64,000 nucleotides of DNA. It comes from Asterella californica. Lineage: Eukaryota > Streptophyta > Marchantiopsida > Marchantiales > Aytoniaceae. Where the stretch lies: assembly GCA_036924285.1 (NCBI GenBank), contig JAYKYS010000001.1, forward strand, positions 45,135,501 through 45,199,500. The letters are read 5' to 3'. The translations under genes were made by a program, and so were the position numbers. Position 1 is the stretch's first letter; every line of letters starts with the position of its first letter. Below the pieces are notes generated by a model, which ran no database searches, had not been told where the DNA came from, and worked only from the letters and a program-made list of their open reading frames with translations. Shown here piece by piece: positions 21,031 through 33,446 of the stretch.

Positions 21031-22576
21031 AATCGGATTACGCACCGTTATCCCATGCCGGGTAGTGCATTACACTGCATGAAGCATGTGTGAAATTGTA
21101 ATTCAAGCTCATTCACTGATGAACATTTTACCAGTAGTATATGTTATCCGCATTAGAATTATCTATTTCACATCCACCTAGGATTGGTTACACAACCACC
21201 TCGGTTTGTAACGTGCATACCATATTTAACCCTTGAAAACTCTTGTACAACTAAAATAAACCTGACCCACTCCACTTAGAGTCAAAATGTTACAAGAGAT
21301 CTCGAGACTCAGATAGTCTTTGACTCAAGTTTATCTGAAACCCCTAGAGACGACACGCCTAGCATGCTAGTCTGGTCTTTGGCTTGGCAAGTCCAGGTCG
21401 GGGATTCAACCCAGGACGGTAGCTCGGGTTAGCTTGTGGTATTATCCAGTGTCGGGGATGAACCTAGACATGGGCGACTTGGATACTCGCGAGCGGAGTA
21501 CTACAGGGGATGGTGTAATCCGTGTAACAGCAAAGGCTACACGGGCAAAAATAATTTCGAAAACCGACTAATTAAATAGAATTTCTAAAATCCCCTAGGG
21601 TTGTATTCCAAGAATTACAGAAAAACTAAGTCCGTTAGTGGCAAATCCTTTCCCTACAAGTCACTATAAAGAGATTTAATGGACAAACAAGTTTGGGCAC
21701 ATGTGAAAGTGCTAAGTGGGGCCTCCGAAGCGATCAGATGCCGCGTTGAGTGCAATAAGGACATCTTTACCGCGGAAGCGTGAATGCTATTATTCAGTTA
21801 TGTATATTCACCTCTTCCATCTTCCGATGGAGGAGGTAAATATATAAGAATTTAATTTAGTATTTAACCCTTCCTACCAGGGATTAGGTATTAAATTAAA
21901 TTTTGTATATTGATGAGTGTTAATGAGTATAGTTTTTTGGTTTTGTATTTTCTGAAGCGTTACAGTCCAACCAAGACTTACAGTTTATTTTCTGTTCTCT
22001 TCGTATTTCTAGGCATGGCTCAACAGATAACTTTTATAAAATATTTAATTATTTATATTTAATTAATATATATATTTTATTTAACATAAATAATGAATTG
22101 CTGAAACCCAACCCCCAGCCTCCCCAAAGCTGCTGCACTATCTGCAAGTAAATTTTCGCTCCCCATATCCTTGCTTGTCCTCTTCCTCCGTTCTACCTTC
22201 CGCACGTTTGGATGTATATTATTCAATTAAACAGCAAGTTTCGGAATGAAATGACATTTTTTCACTTCGTATTTTTGTTAGAAATTATTCCTCTTTCTCC
22301 GAGAAACCATATTATTTTGATATCCCAAACGTGAGGCTATGTCTTAGCTAGCTACGCACAATGAAGCTAGTATAGCAGTCTGCACTCTACATTTCAGGTT
22401 TCAAGATTCTCGTCTCACTAAAACAAGCTTCGTGTAACATTAGCATGTGCGATGAACTGTTTCAACGAGACTGACCCTATCAGGATTTATCTGGAATCAT
22501 TCCCGAGCACGATATGACGATTATGTACCAAGCCAAAGCCGAATATGAAGTCAGTTGACAGGTCTCTCAGATGAAC
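21031..22576. other. No recognisable gene
   Basis: No supported coding region. It contains AT-rich DNA (22030-22090) and a pair of hairpins (21803-21902, listed separately). The left edge is the truncation point of gypsy II. Confidence 0.5.
21803..21902. repeat. Double-hairpin motif, site 1
   Basis: Hairpin 1 spans 21804-21843, with arms around ACCTCTTCCATC and GATGGAGGAGGT and a 4-base loop TTCC. Hairpin 2 (21849-21902) has AT-rich arms AATTTAATTTAG.. and ..AGGTATTAAATTAAATT. The same arrangement recurs at 63459-63555. Confidence 0.6.
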
Positions 22577-23248
22577 TGTCACATAACAAAGTGCCACAAA
22601 GCCCTCGGGAACAGTCGGTGTTCCTTCGTTCCGCAACTTACCTCTTTACCCACGTTGCACAGAGTTAACTGCTTTAGATACGTGATTTGTTGGCGAGTTT
22701 ATCAGCAGAGATATAGAAGTTCGGTTCAGGTACTATCTGCCGAGGCACGTAGTGCAGGTTTCAGCGCTTCAATACAGGTCTGTACTTGTGGGCTTCTTCT
22801 TTTTACACATGTTTGCATCCACTTCAGGTCGTTCCACTCACAAGTCAGGCAGAAGTGAAAAGAAGAGGCTTGTGGATGTTTAGCATCTCCGATACGTGGA
22901 GTAAAGAAGGATAGGGACATCAGAAAGTGCCAACAAAGTCCTCGGGAACAGTCGCTCTTCCTTCCTTCCGCCACTGACCCTTTGCCCACGTTGCACGGAG
23001 GTAACTGCTTTAGATACGTGATTTGTTGGCGAGTTTATCAGTAGAGATACAGAAGTTCGGTTCAGGTACTATCTGCCGGGGCACGTAGTGCAGGTTTCAG
23101 CGTTTCAATACAGGTCTGTACTTGTGGGCTTCATCTTTTTACACATGTTTGCATCCACTTCAGGTCGTTCCACTCACAAGTCAGGCAGAAGTGAAAAGAA
23201 GAGGCTTGTGGATGTTTATCATCTTTGATACGTGGAGTAAAGAAGGAT
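22577..23248. repeat. 336-bp tandem duplication
   Basis: Two head-to-tail copies, about 22577-22912 and 22913-23248, differing at scattered positions; the offset measured at CAGGTCTGTACTTGTG (22775 against 23111) is 336. No protein is recognised in either copy. The divergence suggests an old duplication. Confidence 0.85.
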
Positions 23249-23994
23249 AGGGACACAGTTTGGGCCCTGGTATCAAGAATCGTCGACTGGTACACGATAA
23301 ATCTTGAGCTGGACGTTTCGCACTGCTTTGTACCAGGTGCCTACTGCAGAGCTCTGGTTATATATAGTGCTGATTTCTACCAATGCTCTGATATCCGAGT
23401 CCTGACAAGCCTGCATGCTTTGGGCCTGTAGCTTGTCTACAGTTGGTACCCTACCACCTCAAACGCTCCAACTGTCAGCCAAGGCCTTCTGCTATCTCTT
23501 CGTCCAGCTTGCCAAATTTACTTCATACTCGTGCGAGGTTGAAATACCAAGAGAAGAGCTCTCCTTATGGCCGGTTTTTCAGTCCAATTCACGTTCCTTC
23601 GGAAATGGGCTCTATATTCAAGGTCACAAACAAACATCGAGGAAGATGCAGAGCTGATGGCAGGCGGCTACCTCCCGGCCTTCTCCATCTACTGCTGTAG
23701 GCAAGCAGCTCCTGGCAGTTCTTTCCCTTCCCGAAAGTTTCCATTCCCAGGAATAGTTTCTTATCATACCACGACCAATGACTTCGTTCCCATCAGACTC
23801 TTATTTACTTGGTCGGTCCATGCGCCATAGTCTTTTCTTGGCCAGTCACTTGAGTTCAAATAGTTTCTTTATCAGCCGCATGACCGGGTAAATGAGGAAA
23901 TGACCACCACGTCAGCAATGCGAAGCTTATGTGGTAAATCTGATGTGGTTTCATGCGCTCTGCGATGTGAAACATCCGTGGTTTTGAACAAGAA
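23249..23994. other. No recognisable gene
   Basis: Several plus-strand frames of 68-87 codons overlap at 23225-23830 but none resembles a known protein or continues through plausible splice sites. I see nothing supportable. Confidence 0.4.
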
Positions 23995-24182
23995 CATCAT
24001 TCTGAGAGCGGGAACATCGTTCATATCACACAACATGAGTTTAGAAGGAAGTCATGGCTGAGACGTGAACCGGAATGGACAACTTGAGATTACGGCACGA
24101 ATAAGTTAAATTCCTTACGTATCCAAAAACCGTTGTGTCAACTATCTACCGACTGAAGCAAGTCATGGGTCTGACCAAGTTA
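23995..24182 (+). repeat. ~190-bp direct repeat, copy 1
   Basis: Matches 29155-29345 closely (CATTCTGAGAG..., GGAAGTCATGGCTGAGACGTG, CTGACCAAGTTA). Copia element II is inserted exactly at its right end, so this is a tandem repeat unit split by the insertion. Confidence 0.8.
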
Positions 24183-24427
24183 TGTTAAAGAAGTAAACCA
24201 AGTGAATACTCTTCACTGTACAAGTTATATATCAGTAAAGGGATCAGTCGACTCATCATCTCCCAAGAGGGGGGTTGTTATATACTCTAACCTATGGACA
24301 AGAGGTTAGTTACTAGTCCGTCATTAGTCATAGAGATGTGCCTAAAGAGGTGACTATAGAGAGACTATAGAGATGACTATAGATGTGACTATTAGAGGTG
24401 AGTATAGACTAGACATTATCTTTAACA
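24183..24427 (-). repeat. Copia II 3' LTR
   Basis: 245 bp, TGTTAAAGAAG to TCTTTAACA. It is longer than the 5' LTR by an extra AT and an extra 11-base unit in the CTATAGAGATGA repeat. Confidence 0.95.
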
Positions 24428-24436
24428 CCCCCTCTT
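24428..24436 (-). promoter_or_regulatory. Copia II polypurine tract
   Basis: The minus strand reads AAGAGGGGG immediately upstream of the 3' LTR. The RNase H reading frame runs through it into the LTR. Confidence 0.9.
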
Positions 24437-26270
24437 AATGTCAGTGGTACTGAATATACACCAAGTTCAAGTCTCAATTTTTGAAACCTGTCTGAAGACA
24501 AAGGCTTGGTGAATATATCAGCAGTTTGGTCATCAGTTGTTACCCATTGAGTAACAACCTCTCCCAAAATTATTTTTTCCCTGATGAAGTGGACTTGCAC
24601 TTCAATGTGCTTTGTTCTAGCATGATGCACTGGATTTTTCGCCAATGCTATTGCACTCATGCTATCAGTCCAGATTACTGTTGGAGTGTCTTGGTTGACA
24701 CCTACATCCTCCAACATCCATCTTAGTCAAATGGCCTCTCGTGCTGCATTACACAGGCCACGATATTCTGCTTCAGAGGAGGATAAAGCAATAGTTGGCT
24801 GCTTTTTACACTGCCAAGTGATGGCACCTCCTCCCAGCATAAATGCGAATCCAGACATTGATTTACGATCTGTAGAATCACCTGCCCAATCAGCATCTGT
24901 AAATCCAACAAGTCCAAGTGACTTATCTGAGCTATATCTGAGCCCATAGCTGGTAGTTCCCCTGAGGTAGCGCAAAACTCTCTTTGCTGCCCTCATATGC
25001 ACAAGTGTGGGAGACTCCATATTCTGACTGAGTTTGCTGACTGCAAACGAAATATCTGGTCTTGTAGTGACAGCCAGATAAATTAACTTTCCAATCAGCT
25101 TCATGAACTCTGTTGCATCTGCCTGCTCATCATCAACAGAAGAACTTTGCCACTCCTTTGAGATAATCATAGGAGTAGGCGCAGGCTTGCACTTCTCCAT
25201 CTGAAAATCCTGAAGTATATTTTCTGTATACCTTGCCTGAGAGAGGTATAACATTTCGTTGTGTTCCAGAAACTGAACTCCAAGACAAAAGTTGAGAAGT
25301 CCTAGATCCTTCATATCAAACTCTTGCATTAAAGCTTGCTGAATCTTCTTTACTCCTCCTTGATTACTTCCGGATATTATCAGGTCATCCACGTACAGTA
25401 ACAGTAACACAATACCTTGAGAGTAACCAAAACATAGAAGTTTGGATCACCTCTTGTAGGAGAGAAGCCTTGCTGCTTCAAGAAGGTGTCGATTCTTGTG
25501 TACCAAGCTCTTGGAGCTTGTTTGAGGCCATATAATGCCTTGTGCAGCTTGCACACTAACTGTTCACCTCCTTGACGAACAAAACCAGGTGGTTGCTGCA
25601 AGTAGATATCTTCTTCAAGAATGCCATTAAGGAATGCATTCTTAACATCCATTTGTAGACACTTCCAACCATGTTGTTTTGCAAGAGCACAAAGAATTCG
25701 GATGGAGTTAAGTTTTACCACATGTGTAAAGGTCTCTCGAAAATCTTCTCCTGCAGTCTGCAAATAACCTTTTGCAACAAGGCGAGCCTTGTATCTTTCA
25801 ATCTTTCCATCCGCATGCCTCTTGATCTTATAAACCCACTTACAGCCAAGTGCTTTCCTGTTTGCTGGAAGAGTTACTAGGCTCCAGGTTGCATTTTTGA
25901 GCAGTGCATCATATTCTTCCTGCATAGCACATCTCCAGTGATCCTTACTGAAAGCTTCCTCGAATGTAATAGTCTCTCCATCACCTTGAGCTTCAGCCAT
26001 GAGAATATAATCCTCTAGCCTTGCAAGAACTTTCCTTGTTCTGATAGGTCTCTTTGGTTGGGTAGCAAGATTCGAATCTGGAGTAGGCTGATGAATGAGA
26101 GGCGAATCTGCTGTAGTTGGACCTGATTCAGTAAGCTCAACTTGTGTGGGTGGTGTAGGAGGTGGTTCTAGTTGAGCTTGAGGTTCTTCTTCATGGATCT
26201 CTGAAGTAGGTGTATGAATTGAGAGAGGTGGCAGGTCAGAAGTTGGTGTTGTGAGTTTCGAGATGAAGGT
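24428..26270 (-). pseudogene. Copia II reverse transcriptase and RNase H
   Basis: From 26270 downward: a Pro/Thr-rich linker, then RT with HWRCAMQEEYDALLKNATW, LGCKWVYKIKR, MDVKNAFLNGILEEDIYLQQ, LYGLKQAPRAW and LLYVDDLIISG (the catalytic YVDD). RNase H follows with GFTDADWAGDSTDRKSMSG, IALSSSEAEYRGL and the tail DQTADIFTKPL. There is a single-base frameshift near 25410-25430, just before YVDD. A TGA near 24724 replaces the Trp expected in the EAIWLRWML-type motif. Confidence 0.93.
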
Positions 26271-26878
26271 TCCTCTAAAAACACTACATCTCGACTGATG
26301 ATGATCTTTCTTGCAGCACTCAATAGCCTATATCCCTTTTCTTTTGCTGGATATCCTATGAATGTACAGATCTGGGATCTATCATCAAACTTTTGCAGTA
26401 ATTTTCGAGGAGTTGAAACATATGCTTTACATCCAAAAATTCGTAGGTTAGAGAGGTCTGGTTTCTTCCCTGTGAAAGCTTCGAATGGAGTTTTGTTGTT
26501 CACAGCATTTGTTGGACTTCTGTTGAGAAGGTAGACCGCAGTATTGACAGCTTCAGCCCAAAGATCTTCTGGAAGATCTTGCTCAAGAAGAAGACTTCTT
26601 GCCATCTCCACAACAGTTCTGTTCTTCCTTTCAACAACTCCATTTTGCTGAGGCGTGTAAGCTGTAGTCAACTGCCGCAGTATCCCCTTCTCAGCGAAAT
26701 ATTGGTCAGCTGCCTTGGAAGTGAACTCTCCTCCTCTATCACTTCGTAGCTGCTTCACTTGCTGTCCAGTCTGTCTTTCTACCATGTTAACAAGCTGTTG
26801 AAGATTCGAGAGTGCTTCAGATTTTCTTAACAGGAAGAAAACCCAAATGTATCTCGAGAAGTCATCAACAACCAGCAT
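26168..26878 (-). pseudogene. Copia II integrase catalytic region
   Basis: 236 open codons with MLVVDDFSRYIWVFFL (first Asp region), RSDRGGEF (second Asp), NGVVERKNRTVVEMARSLL (Glu), LWAEAVNTAVYLLNRSP and LRIFGCKAYV. This is a complete copia integrase core. A one-base frameshift near 26865 separates it from the upstream polyprotein and another near 26270 from RT. Confidence 0.93.
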
Positions 26879-28431
26879 AAGTACTTAGAACCTCCAAGCG
26901 AAATAGTCTCAGTAGGTCCACAGAGATTTGTATGTAACAGTTGAAGGATATCTGTTGCCCTTGTTGCAGTAGTCTTGAAGAACTTCCTTCGAGTCTGTTT
27001 AGATCTGAGACAAACTTCACATGGGGTGTTTACAGGGGCAAGTTTGGAAACACCAAGTGCTAAGTTTTCATGAAACAACTTCTGCATTCTATGATAGTGT
27101 AAATGTCCAAGTCGTAGATGCCATAACTGACTCGTCTCTGTTACAGCAGCAAGAACTGGAGCTACCAAGGGTAAGGCTTGTAACTCATACAAGTGGCCAA
27201 CCTTCAGCCCTGTAGCTACTACAGATCCTTGGTCAAGAATTGAACATCCTTGTGCATCGAATGACAGTTGAAATCCGTGTGCAGCAAGTTTACCAACACT
27301 CAGGAGATTATGCACTACACCAGGTACAAACCAGACACCTCCAATGATTCTTATCTGACCTGAAGGTAGCTTAATACGAATGTTACCTTCCCCCTGGACT
27401 TGGTAGCCCTTACCATCTCCTAGTCGAATCTCTGGTCCATTAAGAGGATAAAAGTCTTGAAACCACTCCTTCTTTGAGGTGATATGATTTGATGCTCCAG
27501 AATCAATCCACCATTGTTGGTCATGTGTGTCTGTATACATGGCAGTGAAGAACAGCTTCTCTTCGTGATCAGTTGTCTGTACGAAGTTACCTCTGTTGTT
27601 TGTGTTGGAACGTTGATCAAATGTCTTCTTCCTGCACTCATAAGCATAGTGACCACGTTTCTTACAGTAGTTGCAGTTCCCAAGTTTCGGTTTGTTGGAG
27701 TTGCCCTCTGAATCTCGTTTGTTGTATTTGCCTTTCTTGTTGTCCCAATGCTCCTTTTGTTTGGATTGCGATTCTTGAGTTCTACCCCGCTTATGATCTC
27801 TCTTCTTGGAGAAGAAAGTTGCATCAGTTGTTGTAGTTGTTTGAGTTGACTTGGTTTCGATATTCATTGCTTCTTGCAAAGCTAATGTTTGCAGTTCTTC
27901 AAATGAGACAGGCTCCTTACGAACATCAACTGCTTTGACGAAGTGCTCATACGATTCTGGTAAGCTCTGGAGCACTATAAGCACCAAGTCGTCCTCATCT
28001 ATATCTCCACCCAGATTCTTCAGTTGTTGTAGCAACCCTTTGACAGTATTGAAGTGCTCTTCGAGTGAGATGCCTGCAACCATCTGCAAAGTGTTTAACT
28101 TTCTGCGTAGCACTCTCTTCCTCCCTCGAGCAGCTCCTTCGTGCTTCTTGGTGAAAGTATCCTAAGCATCTTTAGAGGTTTTAGCCTCCAAGATATCCAT
28201 GATTTCCGAGTCTTTAATTGACATCTTGATGATGGCAAGTGCTTGTTGATCTCTCTTGTTCCAAGCTTTGACAGCAGCTGGTGAATCGATAGGTCTTTCT
28301 TCCTCACCCAACACTATGTCCCATAAGTCGTAGTTCTGAAAAATGGCTTGAACCTTGAAGCACCATATTGGATAGTTGGTGCTATCCAACTTATGATGAT
28401 CATGAAGTAGGTTGTCACTAACGTTAGCCAT
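26827..28431 (-). pseudogene. Copia II gag, protease and GAG-pre-integrase
   Basis: The polyprotein starts at ATG 28431 (MANVSDNLLHDHHKLDSTNY), with gag blocks DILEAKTSKDA and FNTVKGLLQQLKNLG, a CCHC knuckle CNYCKKRGHYAYEC, the protease motif WWIDSGASNH, then LWHLRLGHLHYHRM and CEVCLRSKQTRRKF of GAG-pre-integrase. A TAG at 28162-28164 sits where copia gags usually have Trp (AKTSKDAW); downstream translation continues in the same frame. All catalytic residues of the protease are intact. Confidence 0.94.
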
Positions 28432-28886
28432 CGATCGAAAGTAAAGTAGGTGGGAAAAATCTGGAACTCCTCAAAGTGGTTGTGGAGGTGGAAGTAGTGT
28501 CTATATTGTAATCCTCTGCAGTCTCATCCTGCACGGCAAAAACCTCAGAAACGCGAAAATCGATCGTTAAGGCTTTCAAAAGTGCAGTCAAAGATCCGTT
28601 GACCAAGGGTTCCCCAATGTGTAACTTCCTTATACGAGGTCCGTTTGGGTCGAAAGTTGAATCGTTGGAAAGCTCTTTGCAAATCCCTTACACGGAGCCT
28701 TTTTAACCCCAAATCCACTCTCGGATTTGTCTAATTCGATCTCCTTCCCCTCCAAAAACGTAGTCAAAGGTAGTTTGATCAGAAATTTGCGCCTTCTTTC
28801 TCACTTTTCAGTTGAAGGTGGTGTGCTCACTCTATGTACTTTTCACTCTCTGGTTCTTCATTCTCTTTGCTAATGCTCGTGCCTTA

Positions 28887-28898
28887 GCTCTGATACCA
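28887..28898 (-). promoter_or_regulatory. Copia II primer-binding site
   Basis: The minus strand reads TGGTATCAGAGC directly after the 5' LTR, complementary to the 3' end of plant initiator tRNA-Met, the standard copia primer. Confidence 0.95.
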
Positions 28899-29130
28899 TG
28901 TTAAAGAAGTAAACCAAGTGAATACTCTTCACTGTACAAGTTATATCAGTAAAGGGATAAGTCGACTCATCATCTCCCAAGAAGGGGGTTGTTATATACT
29001 CTAACCTATGGACAAGAGGTTAGTTACTAGTCCGTCATTAGTCATAGAGATGTGCCTAAAGAGGTGACTATAGAGATGACTATAGATGTGACTATTAGAG
29101 GTGAGTATAGACTAGACATTATCTTTAACA
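28899..29130 (-). repeat. Copia II 5' LTR
   Basis: 232 bp, TGTTAAAGAAG to TCTTTAACA, nearly identical to 24183-24427. Confidence 0.95.
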
Positions 29131-29154
29131 GTTACTTCTTCGGCGTAAGAATCC

Positions 29155-29350
29155 TAATATCATTCTGAGAGTGAGAACATTGTTCAGATCACACATCATG
29201 AGTTTAGAGGGAAGTCATGGCTGAGACGTGAACCAGAATGTACAATGACAACGCTTGAGATTACGGCACGAAGAAGTTAAATTCCTTACGGATCGAAAAC
29301 CGTTGTGTCAGCTATCTACCGATTGTAGCAAGTCATGGTTCTGACCAAGT
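29155..29350 (+). repeat. ~190-bp direct repeat, copy 2
   Basis: Second copy of the unit at 23995-24182. Its right end carries the intact GACCAAGTTACTTC site into which copia II inserted in copy 1. A partial third echo (AGCAAGTCATGGGTCT) follows near 29378. Confidence 0.8.
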
Positions 29351-29636
29351 TACTTCTTCGGCGCGAGATTCCGACCAGCAAGTCATGGGTCTTACCAGTT
29401 TCAAGTTCGGCGCATTGGCTGACCAAGTAAATAACTGGACTCTTTAGCGTTGGTTCATTTCCAAACTAAATTCGGATTACTTTTGAAGTTTGAGCTTCTC
29501 AACCTGCAAGATGAGTACAAGACTGTGTGATTAAGCACACTACACACTAAACCGCAACAACAGCGCACTTCGTCGTCACAGAGTGTGAAAGCCCAGCGTT
29601 GGAACGTTGCTGCCACAGAACCTGTGGCAGTAAAGG
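29351..29636. other. No recognisable gene
   Basis: Nothing supportable apart from the long hairpin that follows. Confidence 0.4.
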
Positions 29637-29752
29637 CAGCCTCCGGCATCGTCGTTGGAGGGCACTGATTGTCGGTGTTAGTGTGTTTGTACGGTACGAC
29701 GAACACAGTAAGCCACACAATCAGTGCCCTCCAACGACGATGCCGGAGGCTG
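29637..29752. ncRNA. Long perfect hairpin (possible small-RNA precursor)
   Basis: Arms 29637-29672 and 29717-29752 are perfectly complementary over 36 bp. The 44-base centre also pairs partly (GTGTT against AACAC). The foldback is about 116 nt, the size of a plant miRNA precursor, but the arm has no mismatches, which fits a young inverted duplication or siRNA hairpin better than a conserved MIRNA. Which strand is transcribed is unknown. Confidence 0.45.
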
Positions 29753-32700
29753 TTCGTCACACAGGCAGTCAGAGATTGCTCTCCAAAGAACTCTCCGGAA
29801 CCCCCTCCCGGCCTCCTGAACAGTCCATATTTCCACCTAATGAATCACAATGCGAACTCTGTTTCAAGACCATCCACGATCTTTACATAAGCCTTCTTCT
29901 TCCCGTAACTGCTATGATCTTTTATAGACCTGTCTGAGCGCGTCAGTACCAGATCATTCTGTTCCGACGAGGACCTGTTCTGAGGCCGTCCAGTTTTGTG
30001 CAAGAAGTTTTTGTTGAGGTCTGACACGTAGCAAGCACAGAAACTTGAGGATTGCAAACCACAAATTAACTTTCAGAAGTGTACATTCCTTAGTGCCATC
30101 TCGTTAGCGCGATCGCTTCTACAGAAACAAACAACTCTTCACGTGAGTGAAACGGAGAAACGAACGCTCGAGCTTAGGTCCTTGTTCGGAAACCAAGAAG
30201 TATTTAAACACGTTTACATTTATCTCAATCGATCTCCAACTCCGTATCTTACTGGCCGCACATATCTGACTCTCCCCAAGGTTAAAAGATTGGCAGATGG
30301 ATTTGTGGATGGAGATTTTCATCACCACAATGAGTAAACCTTTAGAACTGAAAAGCTGTAGTCTATTGTCGTCACCATCGCATCAAAGTAACCAGTTGCA
30401 ACCGTGCGATTCACAAGTAGTTCTTCTCCTTATTGCACATGACCAGCCATTGAGTTGGCGTGCGCTGCTGCTTACTCACAGTGCCTTCAGTTTCTGAATT
30501 TTCAACTGCGGTCACTCCTTACGAACCATGAACTTCAGAGGGAATCTGGCCACATTTCTTTCCGCTGTTTTGATGGAGTCGAGCGCATACAATTGAAGCC
30601 CAGAGCTCGTGTTCTCTAAACTCATCATACTGAAAACACACAGCTGTTTCTATCCTCTCCACGTGAATATACAAGAGAAGAGAGGAAAACAAAAATTGGA
30701 AATATCCTGCCAGAACATACGACGCATCCAAGTTTCATGATTCATACAAGGCAACAACGCATTTCAGCCGTCAATCGTTACTAGGATTTACAGCTCTGTC
30801 GTTAGACTTGGAGAAAACCACTAAAATTTAGTAAATGAAGACGAATTCCGTTTTCATGCTACTCTCGAGACTTCCCAGAGATCCTGATCTTGAAAGCCAT
30901 CAATTCTAGTGCGAGTACCCAACTGAGGGGTAAAATGCACATGCCTAGCCCTGGTGCTTCTTACTCTTTGTAAAAGCCTGACCTCAAGAATAGCTGGAAT
31001 CCCTACATCATTAACAAATGTTTTTCACTCTATGCAGCCTAGATTTCAACCCAGTTCTTTGTTGCCACTAAGACGAAGTTTGTTGCGCTTTATAAGTTTG
31101 AAGGCTACGTCTGAAGATGGTGTGAAGTAGGATCCGACTGTTCGTTACGAAGAGAGAAAGTGGAATCTTCTAAGACTCAGAAACCATCGGGAAAGGCCAG
31201 CTTTCGTCAAAGAGTGGGAATTCCCCTGATTTCCTTCGAGACTAGAGCAACACGTGAAATACCTTTCACTGTGACTTATTTCGATCCTTGTTGCTGATTT
31301 AGTACCTGCTGCAAGAAAGCAGATAGCACGGAAACCAACGGTTCAGTAGTATCGGAACCGCTCAGATACAGTTATGTAAACAAGACAGATCGATCATAGG
31401 CTTGCGGACTAAGTTGCCAAAGAGTTGCGGCTTACATCAAAACTGAGGAGCTTCTGACCAGAACTCACCATTTTCTCCGCAGTGGGTTCCACTGAACAAG
31501 CTCTCAAAATTGCCTCTACCTGCGGACGCCGGAAAACAAAATCCAGTTAGCTGAAACCAACTGAGCCGGTATAGCTTTTCTCCGAACCCCAGTTGTTTGG
31601 GGGGTCAGGAAAAGAGCCCAAGCATGGCTCGAAATCCATCTACTACTACGCGCATGCCAAAGTGAAACCTCCATTAGTTTCCAACCCCAGTTAAAGCAGT
31701 ACAGTAAGTGACACCCTTCTATCCACTTGGGATGCAAGATTAAGGTATTGGATCCAGTTCTAAAATCTAGAACACCAATATTTTCAAGAGCTTGGTAGCT
31801 TTCTAATCACTAAATGCATTCATGAATAATGCATACCCTTCGAAGATTCAGGGAGCCAGTTTCAATCAACGTCAGTAATGTTTTCCTCCCCTTCACAGCT
31901 CCAGGAGAACTCGAATCTAGAAATTTCGAACTCAATTTGGAGTTGATACTTTCGTATCGAGATAAACAGTTCCAACCTCGCTCTCAGTTCACTGACCAAT
32001 CTCGTCTACAATCACGGCAGTTGCAATGAGAGACAGGCGACTATTTTCAAACCAAAACTACGATGTTTTGATGAGTAGCCGTGCGGATTGCTCCCAGAGT
32101 TGCCTGAATTCTGGAATCACCGTTACGTCCCTGTACACGATTCATGCTACACTTATCTCTTAATCCTCACAAACTTTGTTCACGTAGTATCTAGAGGTTG
32201 AATGTCAGGGAATGGCACATGCAGGACTGCCTCCGTGTGCGCGCTCATAATAGTTGTTATAGGTGGTCGGGGTCCAAGGGTGAATCTACCGAATCTATGA
32301 GCTGAGATGCACGAGTTACGAGTAAGGTTGATTGGCCAGCTATAGTACCTTTTGACTACCAGAATGAAAGCTGTTAGTTCTATGAATATTATGAGACTTA
32401 GGGTTTACGGATGCCTAACAGCTCGTCGAACTAACTAGCTCAGCTAAAGGCGCAATCCAACCTACCGAGATTATTCTGGTTGATCTTAAAAGACCTGATC
32501 AGTTCCTCAATGATTGATACGATACGAGGGCAAATTGGTGAAGTCGTAACTTTATCTGCTCATGTCCGGCCTGAAAATCACAATGAGGAAGGTAGTGAAA
32601 GACTGAAGTAGAGACACCAAACGGAGAGACATCGCGACAGACAAACATACCTGAGCGAGTCGAACGTGGCGTTTCTTGGCGTTGGCCCTCCGAGTATGAT

Positions 32701-33446
32701 TCATGGGCCAGTTCTTCCAGACAAGCCCTCCAGTTCTTTTGATCACGACTTCCATCGGCCGGGTTGCAGCGAAAAAACCCATCTCGGTCCAACTCTTCTA
32801 GCTCTCTGTCGCTTTTCTGCTTACACTCTACCAGCTTCTTGCTATTCACCGTATTCTCCTTTTGAATTCAGAACAAATCTCATACCATTCAGCTACATGT
32901 ACCACATCGCGGGAACACTAATGCGCCGCCAGTACATGGGCTGCAGTTTCCACGACGGAATCCTTAGTTCTCTCGTAAGAAACGTCCCGTCGGCTACGCA
33001 GGATACATTCCACAGATTCGTCACTCCAGGTTTCAACTATGCTCGGAAATGTTAAAAGATAATAATATCAGTATCCGGGGAATTCCCGAAATATTGAGTT
33101 GTGCTTTCCGGTATCTGGGAGAAATTTCTCCGGAAATGCTAGCGGCGTGATATTCCAGCATTGCGGAAATTCTCAGGTTCGGTTTACGGAATGTTGGAAG
33201 GATTTCTGGTTTACGTTCCAGTATGCAAGATTATTCTTCCTTACGTCTCATCATTCATCATTCAATAGCATAGCAATTCCGATTTCTTGGGAATCAAAAG
33301 TACAACATATTGAATGAATGATGTCCCGTCATTTGTTATTTGCTTCCTTCATTCCCTATACGATCGATGAACTCCCTTCACCTTCTCTTATCGATTTATT
33401 GCTTGATCCACCTCTCACTACACTAGTAACCAACCATGTCTAGGTT
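29753..33446. other. No recognisable gene
   Basis: 3.7 kb with only short open frames, none resembling a known protein. The sequence looks single-copy. It could hold non-coding exons or regulatory DNA, which I cannot see from sequence alone. Confidence 0.45.

Larger units (their letters stand above)
24183..29130 (-). mobile_element. Copia element II, structurally complete, recently inserted
   Basis: A 4.95-kb Ty1/copia element on the minus strand with both LTRs, primer-binding site, gag, protease, integrase, RT, RNase H and polypurine tract in the standard order. The LTRs differ by only about two substitutions, one 2-bp indel and one short tandem indel. GTTA borders both ends (24179-24182 and 29131-29134), a 4-bp target duplication; the uninterrupted sequence (CCAAGTTACTTCTTCGGCG) is present nearby at 29345. 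Two nonsense codons and about three single-base frameshifts make it non-autonomous now. Confidence 0.95.

Noticed and set aside
21371..21430. T-loop-like GGGGATTCAACCC suggesting a tRNA or SINE
   Set aside because: No matching acceptor or anticodon arms and no A box at the right spacing.
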